A DNA stretch of 64,000 bases. Source: Coccinella septempunctata (lineage: Eukaryota; Arthropoda; Insecta; Coleoptera; Coccinellidae). Both the position numbers and the translations under genes were made by a program. Of this stretch, positions 34,637-45,749 are shown piece after piece. How positions within the stretch are numbered: position 1 is the first letter of the stretch; every line of letters begins with the position of its first letter. Location: positions 34,064,270 through 34,128,269 of the forward strand of contig NC_058189.1 in the NCBI RefSeq assembly GCF_907165205.1, in the 5' to 3' direction. The notes beneath the pieces were generated by a model, which had not been told where the DNA came from, made no database searches, and saw only the letters and a program-made list of their open reading frames with translations.

Positions 34637-35310
34637 TATGGAGTGTCCGACGGTGGGTGGCCTATTCGTTTACGGAGGACGGATCATATAATTGTTCTGA
34701 AAATTTGAGTACTAGGGTTTGGGTTTACGGTTCTGATCAATCTGACTAAAAAAATTTCAACGCTGTGACTTTGAGATCCTGAGAATGAGTTTCTTGTGGA
34801 AAAAATATAGTTTTTGATATACAGGGTGATCCAAAATGTTTCGTCTCTTCTCTCGATGAAAAATCGACAAAAAGTTGATTTTTTCAAATGGAGCACCCTT
34901 CATTTTGTTTGATATTTTCAGAGAATTTCTTCCTCAGGACCTCAGTGATCTATTGTCAAAAATTCAGCTTCCTAAAATATTTTCTATGCTTATGTCATTG
35001 GATAGATGTTTGTGGCAATTTTTTGTAGAAAACCGTTTATATCTCCGAATACTTATAATGATCTGTAAAAAGCATAGGGAAGTACCAGACAAAAATACTC
35101 AGATATGGATAAGAAGTGAAAAATTTTTCAATAAATGGGGTGTCCCATTTGATATAACGAAGTTTGTTGTATTTTTTCTCATAAGCGGCAACGTCGCAAT
35201 ATTGAAAATATCTCATTCAGAGACATCGGAAGCGCAAGCTTACACAGTTCTCACAATCCTCTGATCCGTTTTCCGTAAATGTCCACCCACCGTGGGACAT
35301 CCTGTATATA
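34637..35310. mobile_element. Miniature element with GTGTCCNACGGTGGGTGG ends
   Basis: The left end TATGGAGTGTCCGACGGTGG and the inverted right end TATACAGGATGTCCCACGGTG pair and continue into TTACGG. The interior (ATTGTTCTGAAAATTTGAG and following) is shared with 57370-57480, so the two are family members. It ends 166 bases before the third exon of the host gene. Confidence 0.65.
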
Positions 35311-35476
35311 TTAACCTTGTAAGAGAAAGGTATTTGCTACAGTGATTCTTGGAATTTTCGATTCGAAATGAACTTCATTGGATAACATTTGGGTCTTTGC
35401 GTAATATATCATAGGTCAGAATGATTGAAGACATATAAGAAAAAAAATTCAAATTTCTCATTTTTCAATTTTCCAG

Positions 35477-36148
35477 GAAGGCCCTCTAAATGACAGCACA
35501 AATACGGAAGTAACAACGATTCCGAATTCTTGCAAACCATTCACACCGATGGAACCTTTCGACAATTATGCAGTAACTGAATCGCATGAGCGTGAAGAAA
35601 AAAACGAACAAACAAACAACCTGAAGATAACTTGTCCAACTCGTTCTGAAGAACAAAACCAACAGGAATTGAAAAAGAATGTCGAAACATACGAGCTTCC
35701 TGAATACTATAAACCTGTTGAAATATTGACACCTCTGGAATTAGACGAGTTTTTGTACGATACTAGTACTGTTAATAAACGCAATGAACCAAAGGCAACT
35801 GTTCAAGAAATAGGGGATTTCAAGAATAAAAAAATTGAGAATAGCCTTCGTGAGATAATATCGGATCTGGATTACTATACAGAGAAAGAAATGGAATCGA
35901 AGGAGTCCAGGGAGTTGTTTACAGATAAATGGAAATATCAGGTAAAAGATTTTCAGTCATTCAGATCGATCAGACGCATCCATTTTGAATATTATATTCA
36001 ATGGAATAATAGCAACAATGTTTTGGTAAATGAACTAAAGTGCTCTTCAAAAGTTGAGGATATTGAATTAATTTGCGTTTTCTTTAAAATCCTTTTGAAA
36101 TACGTACCTATGTGGTCAGGTCAGAATAATAAGATTTCAAAGAAATAA
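35477..36148 (+). CDS. Host gene, third exon with alternative end
   Basis: The acceptor TTTTCAATTTTCCAG (ending 35476) is followed in phase 0 by EGPLNDSTNTEVTTIP. The frame runs 155 codons to KWKYQ and a CAG/GTAAAA donor at 35941/35942, still in phase 0. Read through the donor, it stops at 36148, and AATAAA occurs at 36376. The protein is rich in Glu, Asn, Lys and Thr, with a Tyr/Pro patch (ETYELPEYYKPVEIL), and is probably disordered. The three phase-0 exons can be skipped or joined without loss of frame. The next exon I can see (44910) does not accept phase 0, so either an intermediate exon is unseen or that exon starts another transcript. Confidence 0.68.
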   Translation, partial: EGPLNDSTNTEVTTIPNSCKPFTPMEPFDNYAVTESHEREEKNEQTNNLKITCPTRSEEQNQQELKKNVETYELPEYYKPVEILTPLELDEFLYDTSTVNKRNEPKATVQEIGDFKNKKIENSLREIISDLDYYTEKEMESKESRELFTDKWKYQVKDFQSFRSIRRIHFEYYIQWNNSNNVLVNELKCSSKVEDIELICVFFKILLKYVPMWSGQNNKISKK

Positions 36149-36224
36149 TGCAGGTATCCACAATAACAAAAAATAATTTTTGCAAAAGCGTGAAATTTTA
36201 TTGAACATTGGTGATGCCCACGAG

Positions 36225-36350
36225 AGTCTCGTCTCTCGTCTCGTCTAGCTTAGTTTTCTAGACGGGGCTTTATATTTTATTGACGAGACGACTGAGAGGA
36301 GACTTTTCTTGGTCTCGTCTCGAGTCTCATACGAGATTCTCGCAGTGGAC
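36225..36350. repeat. CTCGT-rich foldback sequence
   Basis: GAGAGTCTCGTCTCTCGTCT is answered by inverted text GACGAGACGACTGAGAGG and GGTCTCGTCTCGAGTCTCAT. This purine/pyrimidine-biased hairpin may be the body of a small element whose ends resemble GATGCCCACGAGA and TCTCGCAGTGG. Confidence 0.5.
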
Positions 36351-36375
36351 TCGTATTCACTTAAATATTTTGGAC

Positions 36376-36381
36376 AATAAA
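36376..36381 (+). promoter_or_regulatory. Candidate polyadenylation signal AATAAA
   Basis: It lies 228 bases after the read-through stop at 36148 and would serve a transcript that ends in the third exon. Confidence 0.35.
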
Positions 36382-36661
36382 GAAGTTTTGCTCCCGAATT
36401 TGAAAACTTTGTATTCCTTTTCTTGTATTAATATCCCACTTTCCTAGTTTTTCCCTATACAATATTTCAAAATGAGTTGTTTTCATCCACAACTCTGTCA
36501 CAATAATCGAGAGCAGAAGTCCTTCATTCTTCATTCTACTTCAATAAACATAGCAGGACGAGCGTTCATGCGTATGAACATTCCTTTATGCGATGACTCT
36601 GGAAAACTGAATACATCGAGTAAAGTCTGTGACAGACTTTTCGTACTCTGGTCGCTCCTTA

Positions 36662-36678
36662 CCGTTGCTCGGGCGCCA
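36662..36678 (-). promoter_or_regulatory. Primer-binding-site-like sequence
   Basis: The minus strand reads TGGCGCCCGAGCAACGG, one base after a CA dinucleotide. TGGCGCCC is the usual first part of a retroviral or Gypsy primer-binding site complementary to a tRNA-Lys-type 3' end. It marks the inner edge of a long terminal repeat. Confidence 0.55.
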
Positions 36679-37120
36679 GTGGGGCAACCAGTCAAACCCC
36701 ACGTCTGTCACAGAATCTCTTAAGAGTCGTATTGCTGTAATTAGAGAGCCCGGGTAGACTTGAGTATCAGTGGAGAAGAGTATCGATGAAAACTGGGGCG
36801 GTAGCGTCTTCTAAGTATCTGCTTTTCAACGGTCTTTAGGCGTCAGAAAGAGTACTTACCTCTTCTAACTAAACTACTAGATGAAATTAATTTAATAAAT
36901 AGACTCTCACTGGCAAAGTAATTGGCAACAAAAATAAATACTCAACTATTTATTTCTATTAAAATAAACTGTACACAAAAAGAAAATATACAGGTACAAT
37001 AAATCGTGGACGTCAACGGCTGGGTGTGGTCGGCGCAGGACGGCTGGCATAATAACCCCCAGTTGACTCAGTACGGTCACGCTTCAGGAAAATACGGTCG
37101 ACAAAGTAAATAAAATTCAG

Positions 37121-37313
37121 AAGTCACAATTGAATGAAGTTCGGAGGAATATGAACGGTTTCGGAAAAATAAACTGAATTAAGTCAAGTCACAATTGAAT
37201 GAAGTTCGGAGAAATATGTACGGTTTCGGAAAATGAACTGAATTCAGTCAAGTCACAATTGAATGAAGTTCGGAAAAATATGAACGGTATCGGAAAATAA
37301 ACGGGATTAAGAC
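37121..37313. repeat. Three tandem units of 64-65 bp
   Basis: The units start at 37121, 37186 and 37250, each beginning AAGTCACAATTGAATGAAGT, with a few differences. They lie inside the candidate long terminal repeat, where such repeats often carry promoter elements. Confidence 0.85.
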
Positions 37314-37613
37314 AAGTCACCAGTTCAGCTGGAGTACGCCCTCTATCGCTGTCGGTTTCTCAGTCTCTCTCATAGATAAAGATAATATAAGATAATCCTT
37401 TATCTATGGTCTCTCTCTGGGTGACTACAAGATGGCTACAGCGGCCACAGAGTCCGGCGGTGAGGGTATTTGACGGTTATGGATTCCCAACTCTATGCTC
37501 GGGGAATCTAACCTATAACTTATAATTCAAACGGTTGTGAATCGGGACGAAATGGTAAAATATTAATATAATAAAGTATCGGAAAAGTAAGGGGGCCCAA
37601 CTTCCTCCTGGGT

Positions 37614-38882
37614 CCCGATTCTCGAATATGTAGGAATTAGATCCTATAGGAACATGATCCCATGTTTTCAGTTCCCATAGGAAATCATAATTTGACGTGA
37701 TACCTATTCTCGAATTCGATGGAATAGTTTTTCCCATAGGATTGACATAGTGAGGTTTGTCGATGATAGTTTCTTGTCCTTTAACGAATACACCAATGAA
37801 AAAGATGTAAATTATGTTGGTAATATGTAATATATTCTGTGGTATGTAGTTCTGAGGTTATATTATTTTGACATTGAACTCAATGAATGAAAACTTCATG
37901 ACTTCAGTATTGTGTTCAAAGTGTTTTGATATATTTTTATTACTACTTGTTCATAATACATAAGACAGCGAAGAAAGATGGATAGAAACGGAAATAAAAG
38001 AGATCGAAGAGGGGCCAGTATCAGTAAGGAGTAGAAAAAACTTCTGATTGAAATAATGGAGGCGTCTGAGGACTTGAGAGACTTAGGTCATTGGCGAAGA
38101 AAAGGCATATACTAAATAATTATATATGTACATATATTATTAAGTCAGCATTAAGTTTTCAGATTAGTTTGTTGAAATGTTATTTCTTGTTGAGTTTAAC
38201 TATTTACTATTCAGATTCTTGTTTTATTGTCACATAGCCTGTTCGTTAATTGTTGTGTAATAATTTCGTTTACAATGATAATATACGCTGAATATTCTCT
38301 ACTGTTTGTTTTGTTCTCAAACATATAAAAGAATATTTCAGGATAAAGGGTAAATAATCATAAAATGTGATAAAAAGAATATGTTCGATATAAAACTGTA
38401 ACATCCAAATTCAGAGGAAATATTTCCGAAATGGTCGTTACGGTGAGATGATTACTTTTCCTCAAGTCACATTTTGGAGCTCCCTGAGTTGAAAATGTCT
38501 TTGAATATTTTCTGTTGTCGACGTTTGTGAAGAAAATATTGTGACGGAATTTGCATCGCAGCTCGTTCCATGTGTAGATGGCGACCAGCCAGACACATTT
38601 CAAAAAATTCAATGAATGAATATGTTCCTAATCTTAAATTCCGAAAAATATTGATTCGCGAAACTGTCGAAATGAGAACATAAACGTAAAACGACCCTGT
38701 AACGTCAAATTTTCCCACTGGAAACAGCTCATTCCCATAGAAAAAACCATAGGAAGCAATTCCTCTGAAATGTAAAGGAATATGTTCCCATACTTCAGTT
38801 CGAGAATACAGAATTTGAAAATTCCATGGGAAATGTCATTTTTTTCCTATAGGATTGCATTCCTACACATTCGAGAATCGGG
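37614..38882. mobile_element. Nested 1.27-kb inverted-repeat DNA element
   Basis: The ends read CCCGATTCTCGAATATGTAG and, inverted, CCCGATTCTCGAATGTGTAG. They pair over about 40 bp (including TCCTATAGGAA). Related subterminal pieces (TTCTCGAATTCG, CCCATAGGATTG) recur at both sides. I see no clear duplication and no intact transposase. It is inserted in the candidate LTR. Confidence 0.75.
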
Positions 38883-39796
38883 CCCCTGGAACCCAAATAC
38901 CACCCTACGGTGACGGAAAGCAATCTATACAGCAGGGAATGGCTAGATTAAGTTACGGTTAATTCGGATTTTCAGCCAAGCAAAAAGTCTAGAGAGAATA
39001 TCACTCTACAAGGGTGCAATAAAGCAGAAATAAATGTGACAAATTACTTGCGTTGGAGTTTATAATCTCGGTTCGGTTCGGAAAACTGTTTCTCGCGGTC
39101 GTCACTCACTCACCCCTCGATCTCAATTCATACCGATCTTGACCCCCAGCGCCGGAACTCGAAGAAGTAGGTACCCCTCCGCGGAAAACTGTCCCCATTA
39201 TGGGCAAATTATTCCCCCATTGGGTAAACTCAAATTGTTCGGTCAATCAATGGGCTCGGAAAGCGACAGAAACAATTGAAGAGAAGGAAAAACGGAACAA
39301 GTTGAAAGACCTTTTTCGAGTCAGAGAAAGTACGGTTGAACGGAAAGAATTCTAAAATATATGAGTTCTGAAAACAAAAGACATATACGGTGTCCGCTAC
39401 AAATATGGGACTGGTCGGTGAAAAACAATGACATAATATCAATCGGTAAATCCCCCTATGATAATTTAACGGTTTTCTTCCGAAATACTCCGATTGTCAG
39501 TTCCTATTATGAAAGTATCGGTGAAGAAATTTCCTTTTGTGGCGGAGCAAAAATTTGCCTCCTCACATCCCTCTCCTTCGTCGGCAACAAAAAAAAACGA
39601 AGTGTTATTTTTCTTTCAACCCCCCTGTGTATCGTTGCGGTATTTCTAAATGTCGGTCTCAGCCTGTGAAAGCTGCGGGGTTATTGACCTCGGCGTTATT
39701 TCATGACCTGATGAACTCGAACGGTAATTTGAAGCTGACGGTTGGCGCATCCACCATTTCGATAAGAAGACAGCCTTCTCGGATTTTCGAATTGGA

Positions 39797-40253
39797 AAAT
39801 TACTCGGTCAGGTTCTTAACGGTATATACCTTTCAATCCCAGGGGATTTCAGGTCCTTTACGTGGATGTGTCTGACAACCTTACCACTGCCATCCTTGAT
39901 GTCATACACCACAGGAGAGACTACGTTTATAACAGTATATGGTCCGGAGTATTTCGGAGCCAATTTGGCGCAACTCCCTTCACTGCAGAAGACAAGGGAT
40001 GCTCTCTTCGGTACACTTGGTCTCCAATCCTATGACGCCAGTCCTTACGTCGTAGGATATAGTGCATTTGCTGGACGAAGGCTCGTGTTAATTTAGTTCG
40101 GACCAATTTAAAAGTTTCGGTACGGTTACGGTTATTTACATGGCAAGCAACTTGCGGTTCGGTATTCGGTTTGGTGTGATCCTCTCCCTCCTTGTTAGCA
40201 CTCTCGGTTGAAAATTTGGCGTTCGGTGAACGCATTTCCCTATCAAAGTTCAA
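39797..40253 (-). pseudogene. Gypsy-type integrase C-terminal fragment
   Basis: The minus strand reads KLTRAFVQQMHYILRRKDW, then GDQVYRREHPLSSAVKG, and in another frame HIHVKDLKSPGIE. This is the region after the catalytic core of Ty3/Gypsy integrases, including the GDxVxRRxHPLSSA motif. At least one frameshift (near 39965) separates the parts. It is non-functional. Confidence 0.8.
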
Positions 40254-40274
40254 GAATGCTCTGGGGACTGACTC

Positions 40275-40700
40275 CTACTTTGGGGAATTCACTCCATCTT
40301 CCTTGGAAGCTTGGTATACACCTCTTTGGACAGTTGTTCTCATGGGCCCAAATGCCATCCATTTGGAGAATCTGTCATTTTCACATGGTTCTTCCACCAC
40401 ATAGGAAGGCATTTTCCTTGTCGGTATCTGCTGTGGAACCTTGTATCGGTGACACTTGCTACATTTTCGGACATATTTGGCAATTTCTCGGAACATTCCT
40501 GGCCAATAGTAGGTGCGAGCTATGCGAACTTTTGTTTCTGCTATTCCCAAGTGTTCATCGGTCGGTCGGTCGTGGTTTTCGAGAAGGACTTCTCTTCGGT
40601 CATCTTTCGGAACACATAACTTCCAGTGATTTCCCGGTACAGGATCTGTAAAATCATCGGAATCGTAAAAATGGCGGTATAATTTTCCTGACACAATACT
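40275..40700 (-). pseudogene. Gypsy-type integrase zinc-binding (H2C2) fragment with internal deletion
   Basis: The minus strand carries LLENHDRPTDEHLGIAETK, then YYWPGM and KYVRKCSKCHRYK, the HHCC zinc domain of retroviral-type integrases. Shortly after PSYVVEEP the text jumps to DRFSKWMAFGPM, so the first catalytic Asp region is deleted and only the stretch around DRFSKW remains. The frame then runs into unrelated text. The rest of pol and gag is absent to the right (above 40720). Confidence 0.85.
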
Positions 40701-40720
40701 GTAGTCGGGAAACGCTATAG

Positions 40721-43627
40721 GATTCGATTTTATGAAATTATCTATAGAGTTCTGTTGAAAATATCTCTGAACTGAAATCTATTGGGAATGTTTAAATTTC
40801 ATGATATTACTTTATACCTCTAATGAATGAGTTTTTTTTATTAAATGTGTGTAAACTTTTTCTATTCAGAATGTTTCAAGGATTCCTTCTTCAGAAGATA
40901 AATCAGTTCAAAATAAGCAGCCAAGGAATTTGATGGCTAGAGTATATAATCGGTTGAATAAAATATCCTAATATAATTTTTTGTTCATACTTGAGCTCCT
41001 AGGATCAAAATGAACTATTCAATATACGATGAAGCGCATATTCTTCATTTTTCTCCTTCATTGATAGATGGAGGAAAGTATCAGAATATAATCAGAAATT
41101 TTTTTTTTACATTCTGACAGCCCTAGAACCCCAACTCCAACGGTCAAAATGATGGAGCGCATGTTTTTTCTTCGAAAATTCAAAACCATTCAATAAAATT
41201 GATGGAATGGATGGATATACATTTTCTTGGTCATTTTAAATTTTCATAAGAAATAAGAGGAACATGCTCTCCATCGTAGGCAGAATTCCAGTTCGTTTTG
41301 ATCCTTGGATTTTCTGTTTTCTGAGTAAATCGGATACATTCCTCTATCAATGATATTGGCCAGCCGTTTTACAGTTTTACACATTCGAAAATATATGAGA
41401 AACATACACTCCATCGTTTACAGAATAGTGGTGGTTCATTTTAATCCTTGGAGCTGGGGCTAGGGCATCTAGTATGAAAAAAACGTTAGGTCATTTTATT
41501 GATCCTTTTATTTACTTAATCCATGAATTTCCCTGACCGGCTATTTTGAACTATTTCTCCCGGAGTAGAAATCCCTCAAATATTCTGAATAGAAAAAAAA
41601 ACGTTGAACGAAATCAAGGATTATAAATCATAATAATAAGCTTATTATTCGCTTATTATCTTAATCTAAATAGGGAAAAAAATTAACGGACTGGCGTCAG
41701 ATATACGATATTGAGCTTGGAAGAATAGTCGTCCTTCAAGCTGGACTAACATCACTACGGTGTATAAATCAGGTTGATCGTATTGATTCATTTTTTTCGC
41801 TTATGATTTTTTTAAATTGATTTCGTGGCAAAAGATGGATCGACTGAAAATGTAGATCGCTTGGCTCACTAAGTAATAGGTATATGTACATATAATTCTC
41901 GTTCAATATTTAATATATAATTCGAAATAGAAATATACCTAATCGAGCATTTTTTCTACGAAATATTGAATACTACAATAATGATCTTTGTGCGATATTT
42001 ACTGACAGCAACTACGTAAAAGTGACTAATTTGATAGACAATCATTTTTTTCTGGAGTGAGAAAAAGTAGTTGCATTTGAAATTTCAAAGATGGAAACCC
42101 CTTCCGGCAGAGGAGTTTTATCACAATAGTTGCCACCATTGCCCTTTTTGTCCAAAAAAATATTCACTGCTCATTATAATAACCCCGCAAGTATAAATTA
42201 CTCACTGGCATTCAACACATATACATAAAATTCACACAGAAAACATCGCACATGCCGCTTTATTTATTCGTATGTGAAAAACAAGTTGACAGCTGGCTTG
42301 ACCCCTATTCGCTTTTGAGCTGCGAAATTCATTTTTAGATAAAAAATACTAGTATTTCCCTAGGTTTAGACAATTAATTTTTCAACGGTTTCAATTTGTT
42401 CCGACTAGGTTAAGAGATTCCTCTCAATGATTGATTTGATGCCGAGTCAGACGATTATAGGATTATAAAATTCATTTCGAATTTGTTTCCATTGACCGTG
42501 AATCAAATGGCGTAATTGCATTGACTACGTGCGAAGCTGGCTAACGGCCAAAAAGAAAAATGTTCTCGTCGATGCCAATAAGCTCAGACATGTTGTTCTT
42601 TTGTTATATTTATCTATAGAGTTCAGTCCGAATAGAATCCGTAGGCATAAATCGATATTGTGAGTGGTTGTAGAATTTTTTATCGACACATCAGAGTTTT
42701 TTGTTTATATTGCTTTTAAGGATCATAACTGAGGTTCGCCTATCACATTAGTTTACCAGTTGATTATGAAGGACGTCCGAAAATATTTCATTTTTAGAAC
42801 ATAACTGTAGCATAATACACTCGTGAGTTTTGCTCAACGAATCATACTTCACAATAAATTTCAAATGAATTCAACACATAATTAGCACATATCTCCCTCC
42901 ATATAAAATTCATGAGTAGCTCATATAGAAATTACAATGAATTCTTCAAGTTAACATTGATCCATAGTTGCATTTTCCTTCATTTATTTCCTAAAATAAA
43001 ATATGATTACACTTAAATAATACGCAATTGCAACAAGCTTTTCAGAAAAATTCCTCGTGAGACTGTTTCACTTTTCTTACAATATGTATTATTTACCCAC
43101 CAAATTTGTTACATTTATCAAGTTGTAACGTTAGTAATAAAAATTTCAGTTATTTTGTTTTATATACCTACTAGGTGACGCAAATTGTATGTAAAAAATT
43201 TCAACAGAAGGTTCTATTCTCTTCTCTTCTCCTCATTTTTCTCTCCAACCAGTTCCAGATACATTGCATGAAAAATCCATTTCTATGATTTATTCGCAGA
43301 TGTATTATATTTTTAGGGACCTAAGCTATTATCTCTATTTCATATTTTCCATATAAAAACTAGTTTCAAGAATTTTTGATATTTAGGAGGCGTTTGTTTA
43401 TGTTCTTGGTTACATCGGAGATTACTCATAAACTTTAGTATTTCTTCAACCGAATAATTTTCTAGAATAAAATTAAGCTGCGTCTGATGCCAATATTTCT
43501 ATGAATTCCGAAAATCACCCTGTAGCTTTCTGGGGAAAGCCAGATATTAATTTTTTATAGTCAATCCCTTTTCAGCTAGTCCCCGTATATGGGGATATTC
43601 TACAATTGCCAGCAAAACATTTATATA
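40721..43627. other. Intronic DNA, no gene seen
   Basis: Around 41140-41450, phrases such as ACATGCTCTCCATCGTAGGC and ACATACACTCCATCGTTTAC recur in loose tandem, so this part is an old repeat. CACCCTGTAG at 43517 is a miniature-element edge. No exon could be supported. Confidence 0.35.
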
Positions 43628-43782
43628 GGTACCTATATTTCGTCAGAAATTTTCAGTCCTCCAAATTTTGGTACATCTTTCATAGAAACCGTTTCTTCAA
43701 ATTCAGACACAAACTCAATAATGTTAGAGCGATTTATAGGCACGTTCTCCCAATTAAAATCCGTAGCTGCTTCCTCATAGAT
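43628..43782 (-). other. Unrecognised coding-like frame
   Basis: The minus strand is open for about 50 codons (YEEAATDFNWENVPINRSN, then FVSEFEETVSMKDVPKFGG) and ends in TAG. The composition looks like a real protein end, more so than the frames on the plus strand. I know no family for it. It could be the tail of an old transposon protein. See the finding on 43.6-46.4 kb. Confidence 0.3.
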
Positions 43783-44007
43783 TCATATTTATCACCATAA
43801 TCAAGTTTTGCAGCAATTCGGACAACTTTATTGAAGAAATTGATTTCTTATGCATTGCCAACGTTTCGAATCTGGTGGCTTTGGAGGTAGATCCCCCACT
43901 CAACTCGTATCTGAATTCAATCAAAATGTCAGATTGACAGCCATTTCATCATTGAAAAAATCACAACATATTCTTTTTCATACGTAGAACGTAGAACCTT
44001 CTTAAGC

Positions 44008-44206
44008 CCGTTTGCAACACGCAACAGCTGAAAATTCTCTAGAGAATTCACTAGTGAATTCATGTACCGTGAATTATCTGCAGATGCATACGAATTCCGG
44101 TACAATTCACTGTTCAGTTGCATACAAAATAATTTCTGCCGTTTTCTTGCCAAAATTCTGTAGAGAATTCTCAAGAAAATTTTCGGCTGTTACAAACGAG
44201 CTCTAC
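44008..44206. mobile_element. Miniature foldback element, about 200 bp
   Basis: CGTTTGCAACACGCAACAGC and, inverted, CGTTTGTAACAGCCGAAAAT form the ends. Inner GAGAATTC boxes add further pairing, including ATTCACTAGTGAATTC. There is no coding capacity. Confidence 0.6.
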
Positions 44207-44289
44207 GGAAGAAAAAATAGAAAAACTTGCCTGGGAAACTGAAATAATCAAGAACACTAAACGAGGTGGATGTTTGAAATAAAAATTGA

Positions 44290-44597
44290 CCTGCTTGAAT
44301 AATGAAGATATGAATTTGGACGTTTCTCTTTGCTCACTTGCCTCCAATTCCACAAAGATTGATCGGGGAATAACGCTTGATTGGTGGGTAAACGTCAATT
44401 TGTTTATATTCGATAATTCAGTCGCCAGCAGTCACAATATCATTCTCGCATCAAATTCAGATCAAAATCTATACGTCTGGTCAATAATTCTTAATTGCTT
44501 CTTCATCAATATATTCATAAATGAAGAAGTTTCGGTAATTTCGTTTTCAATATCCAGTGACTGCCAAATCGTTGATCGGGCAATCAAAGTTTTGTGA
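44290..44597 (-). other. Unrecognised decayed frame
   Basis: The minus strand reads QSLDIENEITETSSFMNILM, then two in-frame TGA codons, then KLTFTHQSSVIPRSIFVELE and ASEQRETSKFISSLFKQ. Both TGA codons could derive from CGA by CpG decay. The family is unknown. It may belong with the frame at 43628. Confidence 0.3.
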
Positions 44598-44909
44598 AAC
44601 CTGCTATGAGTATGTCAGCGAATTAATGGTTTCTATAGAGCTGTCTTTGGTAAATGGTAAAAAAAATAAACTTTTATTCAGATGGAGGAACCTACTGTTG
44701 AAATATATATACGGCAAAAACTCACCATGTATATAACCCGGATAATCAAAAAATTATGTTTTATCTAACCTTATAGTTAAATATTGATATTTTTCTTTCA
44801 AATCAAAACAAGGTTTTGAAGAGAAAACCATTATTCTTTTGATATTTCAACGATAAGCAACTGCGAATAATGAAAACCACTCACAAATTTCGGAATTCAA
44901 CAGCTGCAG

Positions 44910-45099
44910 AGTAATGAGGCCAATTTCCATTACTTCGAGTGATTTTCAACTAAACGAAAATCACTACAATTTGAGACGTTCGAAAACTGTTTCATGTGTC
45001 ATTGATACTCAACGTGGATTCAAGCCTTCAGATTCTAGAGATCCAGTGAAGAGAGAATTTCTGACAAGTTTGACTAAAAGGGTGTTCAAAGTTGGGCTG
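44910..45099 (+). CDS. Host gene, exon of the C-terminal set
   Basis: The frame containing ATG 44914 reads MRPISITSSDFQLNENHYNL, then RRSKTVSCVIDTQRGF, then DPVKREFLTSLTKRVF. It ends at CTG with a strong GTAAGTGAG donor, in phase 0. The left edge is uncertain. AG acceptors at 44903 or 44909 would need two bases of a codon from an upstream exon, which the exon at 35477 does not supply. Alternatively ATG 44914 is the start of a shorter protein. The basic, Ser-rich text is plausible as an actin-associated scaffold but has no catalytic motif. It joins 53126 in phase. Confidence 0.62.
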
Positions 45100-45224
45100 G
45101 TAAGTGAGATCTTCCATCAAAACTACAAATGAATATTCTTTGCAAATTGATTAAGTAGGTTGTACTTTTTCGACAGTTAGTGTATGTAGCCTAAAATCAG
45201 TACACAAGTTATGGGTTAGATTTT

Positions 45225-45560
45225 CAAGAAAAATATAAAAAAATAAAGTAAAAACAGTCATTTGAGGTAAAAAAAAGGATTTCGAGATATTCAACATTTT
45301 CGGAAATAAAAAAAACTGATACCACTTGCCACTCTTTAAGGTAGCAAGACTGTAAATGACGAAATTTGGAATCTACTTGTTGGAAAGTGTTCCTGAATAG
45401 ATGGGCCATCGCATGTAATTTATAATTTTCCGGTGCGCAAGCATAGTTTGTTCCAAAAATATCCAACTCAAATTTTCTGTTTTGCATATGTTTTCCCAAG
45501 TTTAACCCAGCGAATTGTGAAAAATAATATGGTGACCTGAATGCCAAAGCAAGTAAAACT
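45225..45560 (-). repeat. Dispersed repeat, minus orientation
   Basis: The minus strand shares AAACTTGGGAAAA, AACAGAAAATTT, GCATGCGC/GCTTGCGC and the closing phrase around ATTCAATATCTCGAAA with 47388-47660. The two are copies of one unclassified family. Confidence 0.6.
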
Positions 45561-45749
45561 TGGATGTTTCACTGAGAATCTGAATTGGTATACTCACTGT
45601 ATTCCCAGCATTAAATACAAAATAAACTATTGCAATCAAGGCCTAGTTTAATGTAAAACTGTTTTATATTTTTAGCAACTGAAATGAGACATACAAGCAG
45701 AATAAAGCAATAATTCATTGGATGGTGTATACTAGTGTAGGGCATTTAG

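Larger units (their letters stand above)
36680..39112 (-). repeat. Candidate Gypsy-type long terminal repeat, interrupted
   Basis: On the minus strand the unit begins TGAGTGAGTGACGACC right after a purine run (GATCGAGGGG, polypurine-tract-like). It ends CCCCA just before the primer-binding-like site. Without the nested 1.27-kb element it would be about 1.16 kb. It contains three 64-65-bp tandem units (37121-37313). The boundaries are inferred, because no second repeat is in the window. Confidence 0.4.

Noticed and set aside
37121..37313. CRISPR-like array
   Set aside because: There are only three contiguous units of 64-65 bp without spacers, in eukaryotic DNA inside an LTR-like region.
40192..40651. 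Plus-strand genes at the Gypsy remnant
   Set aside because: They are shadows of the minus-strand integrase, which carries the recognised HHCC motif.
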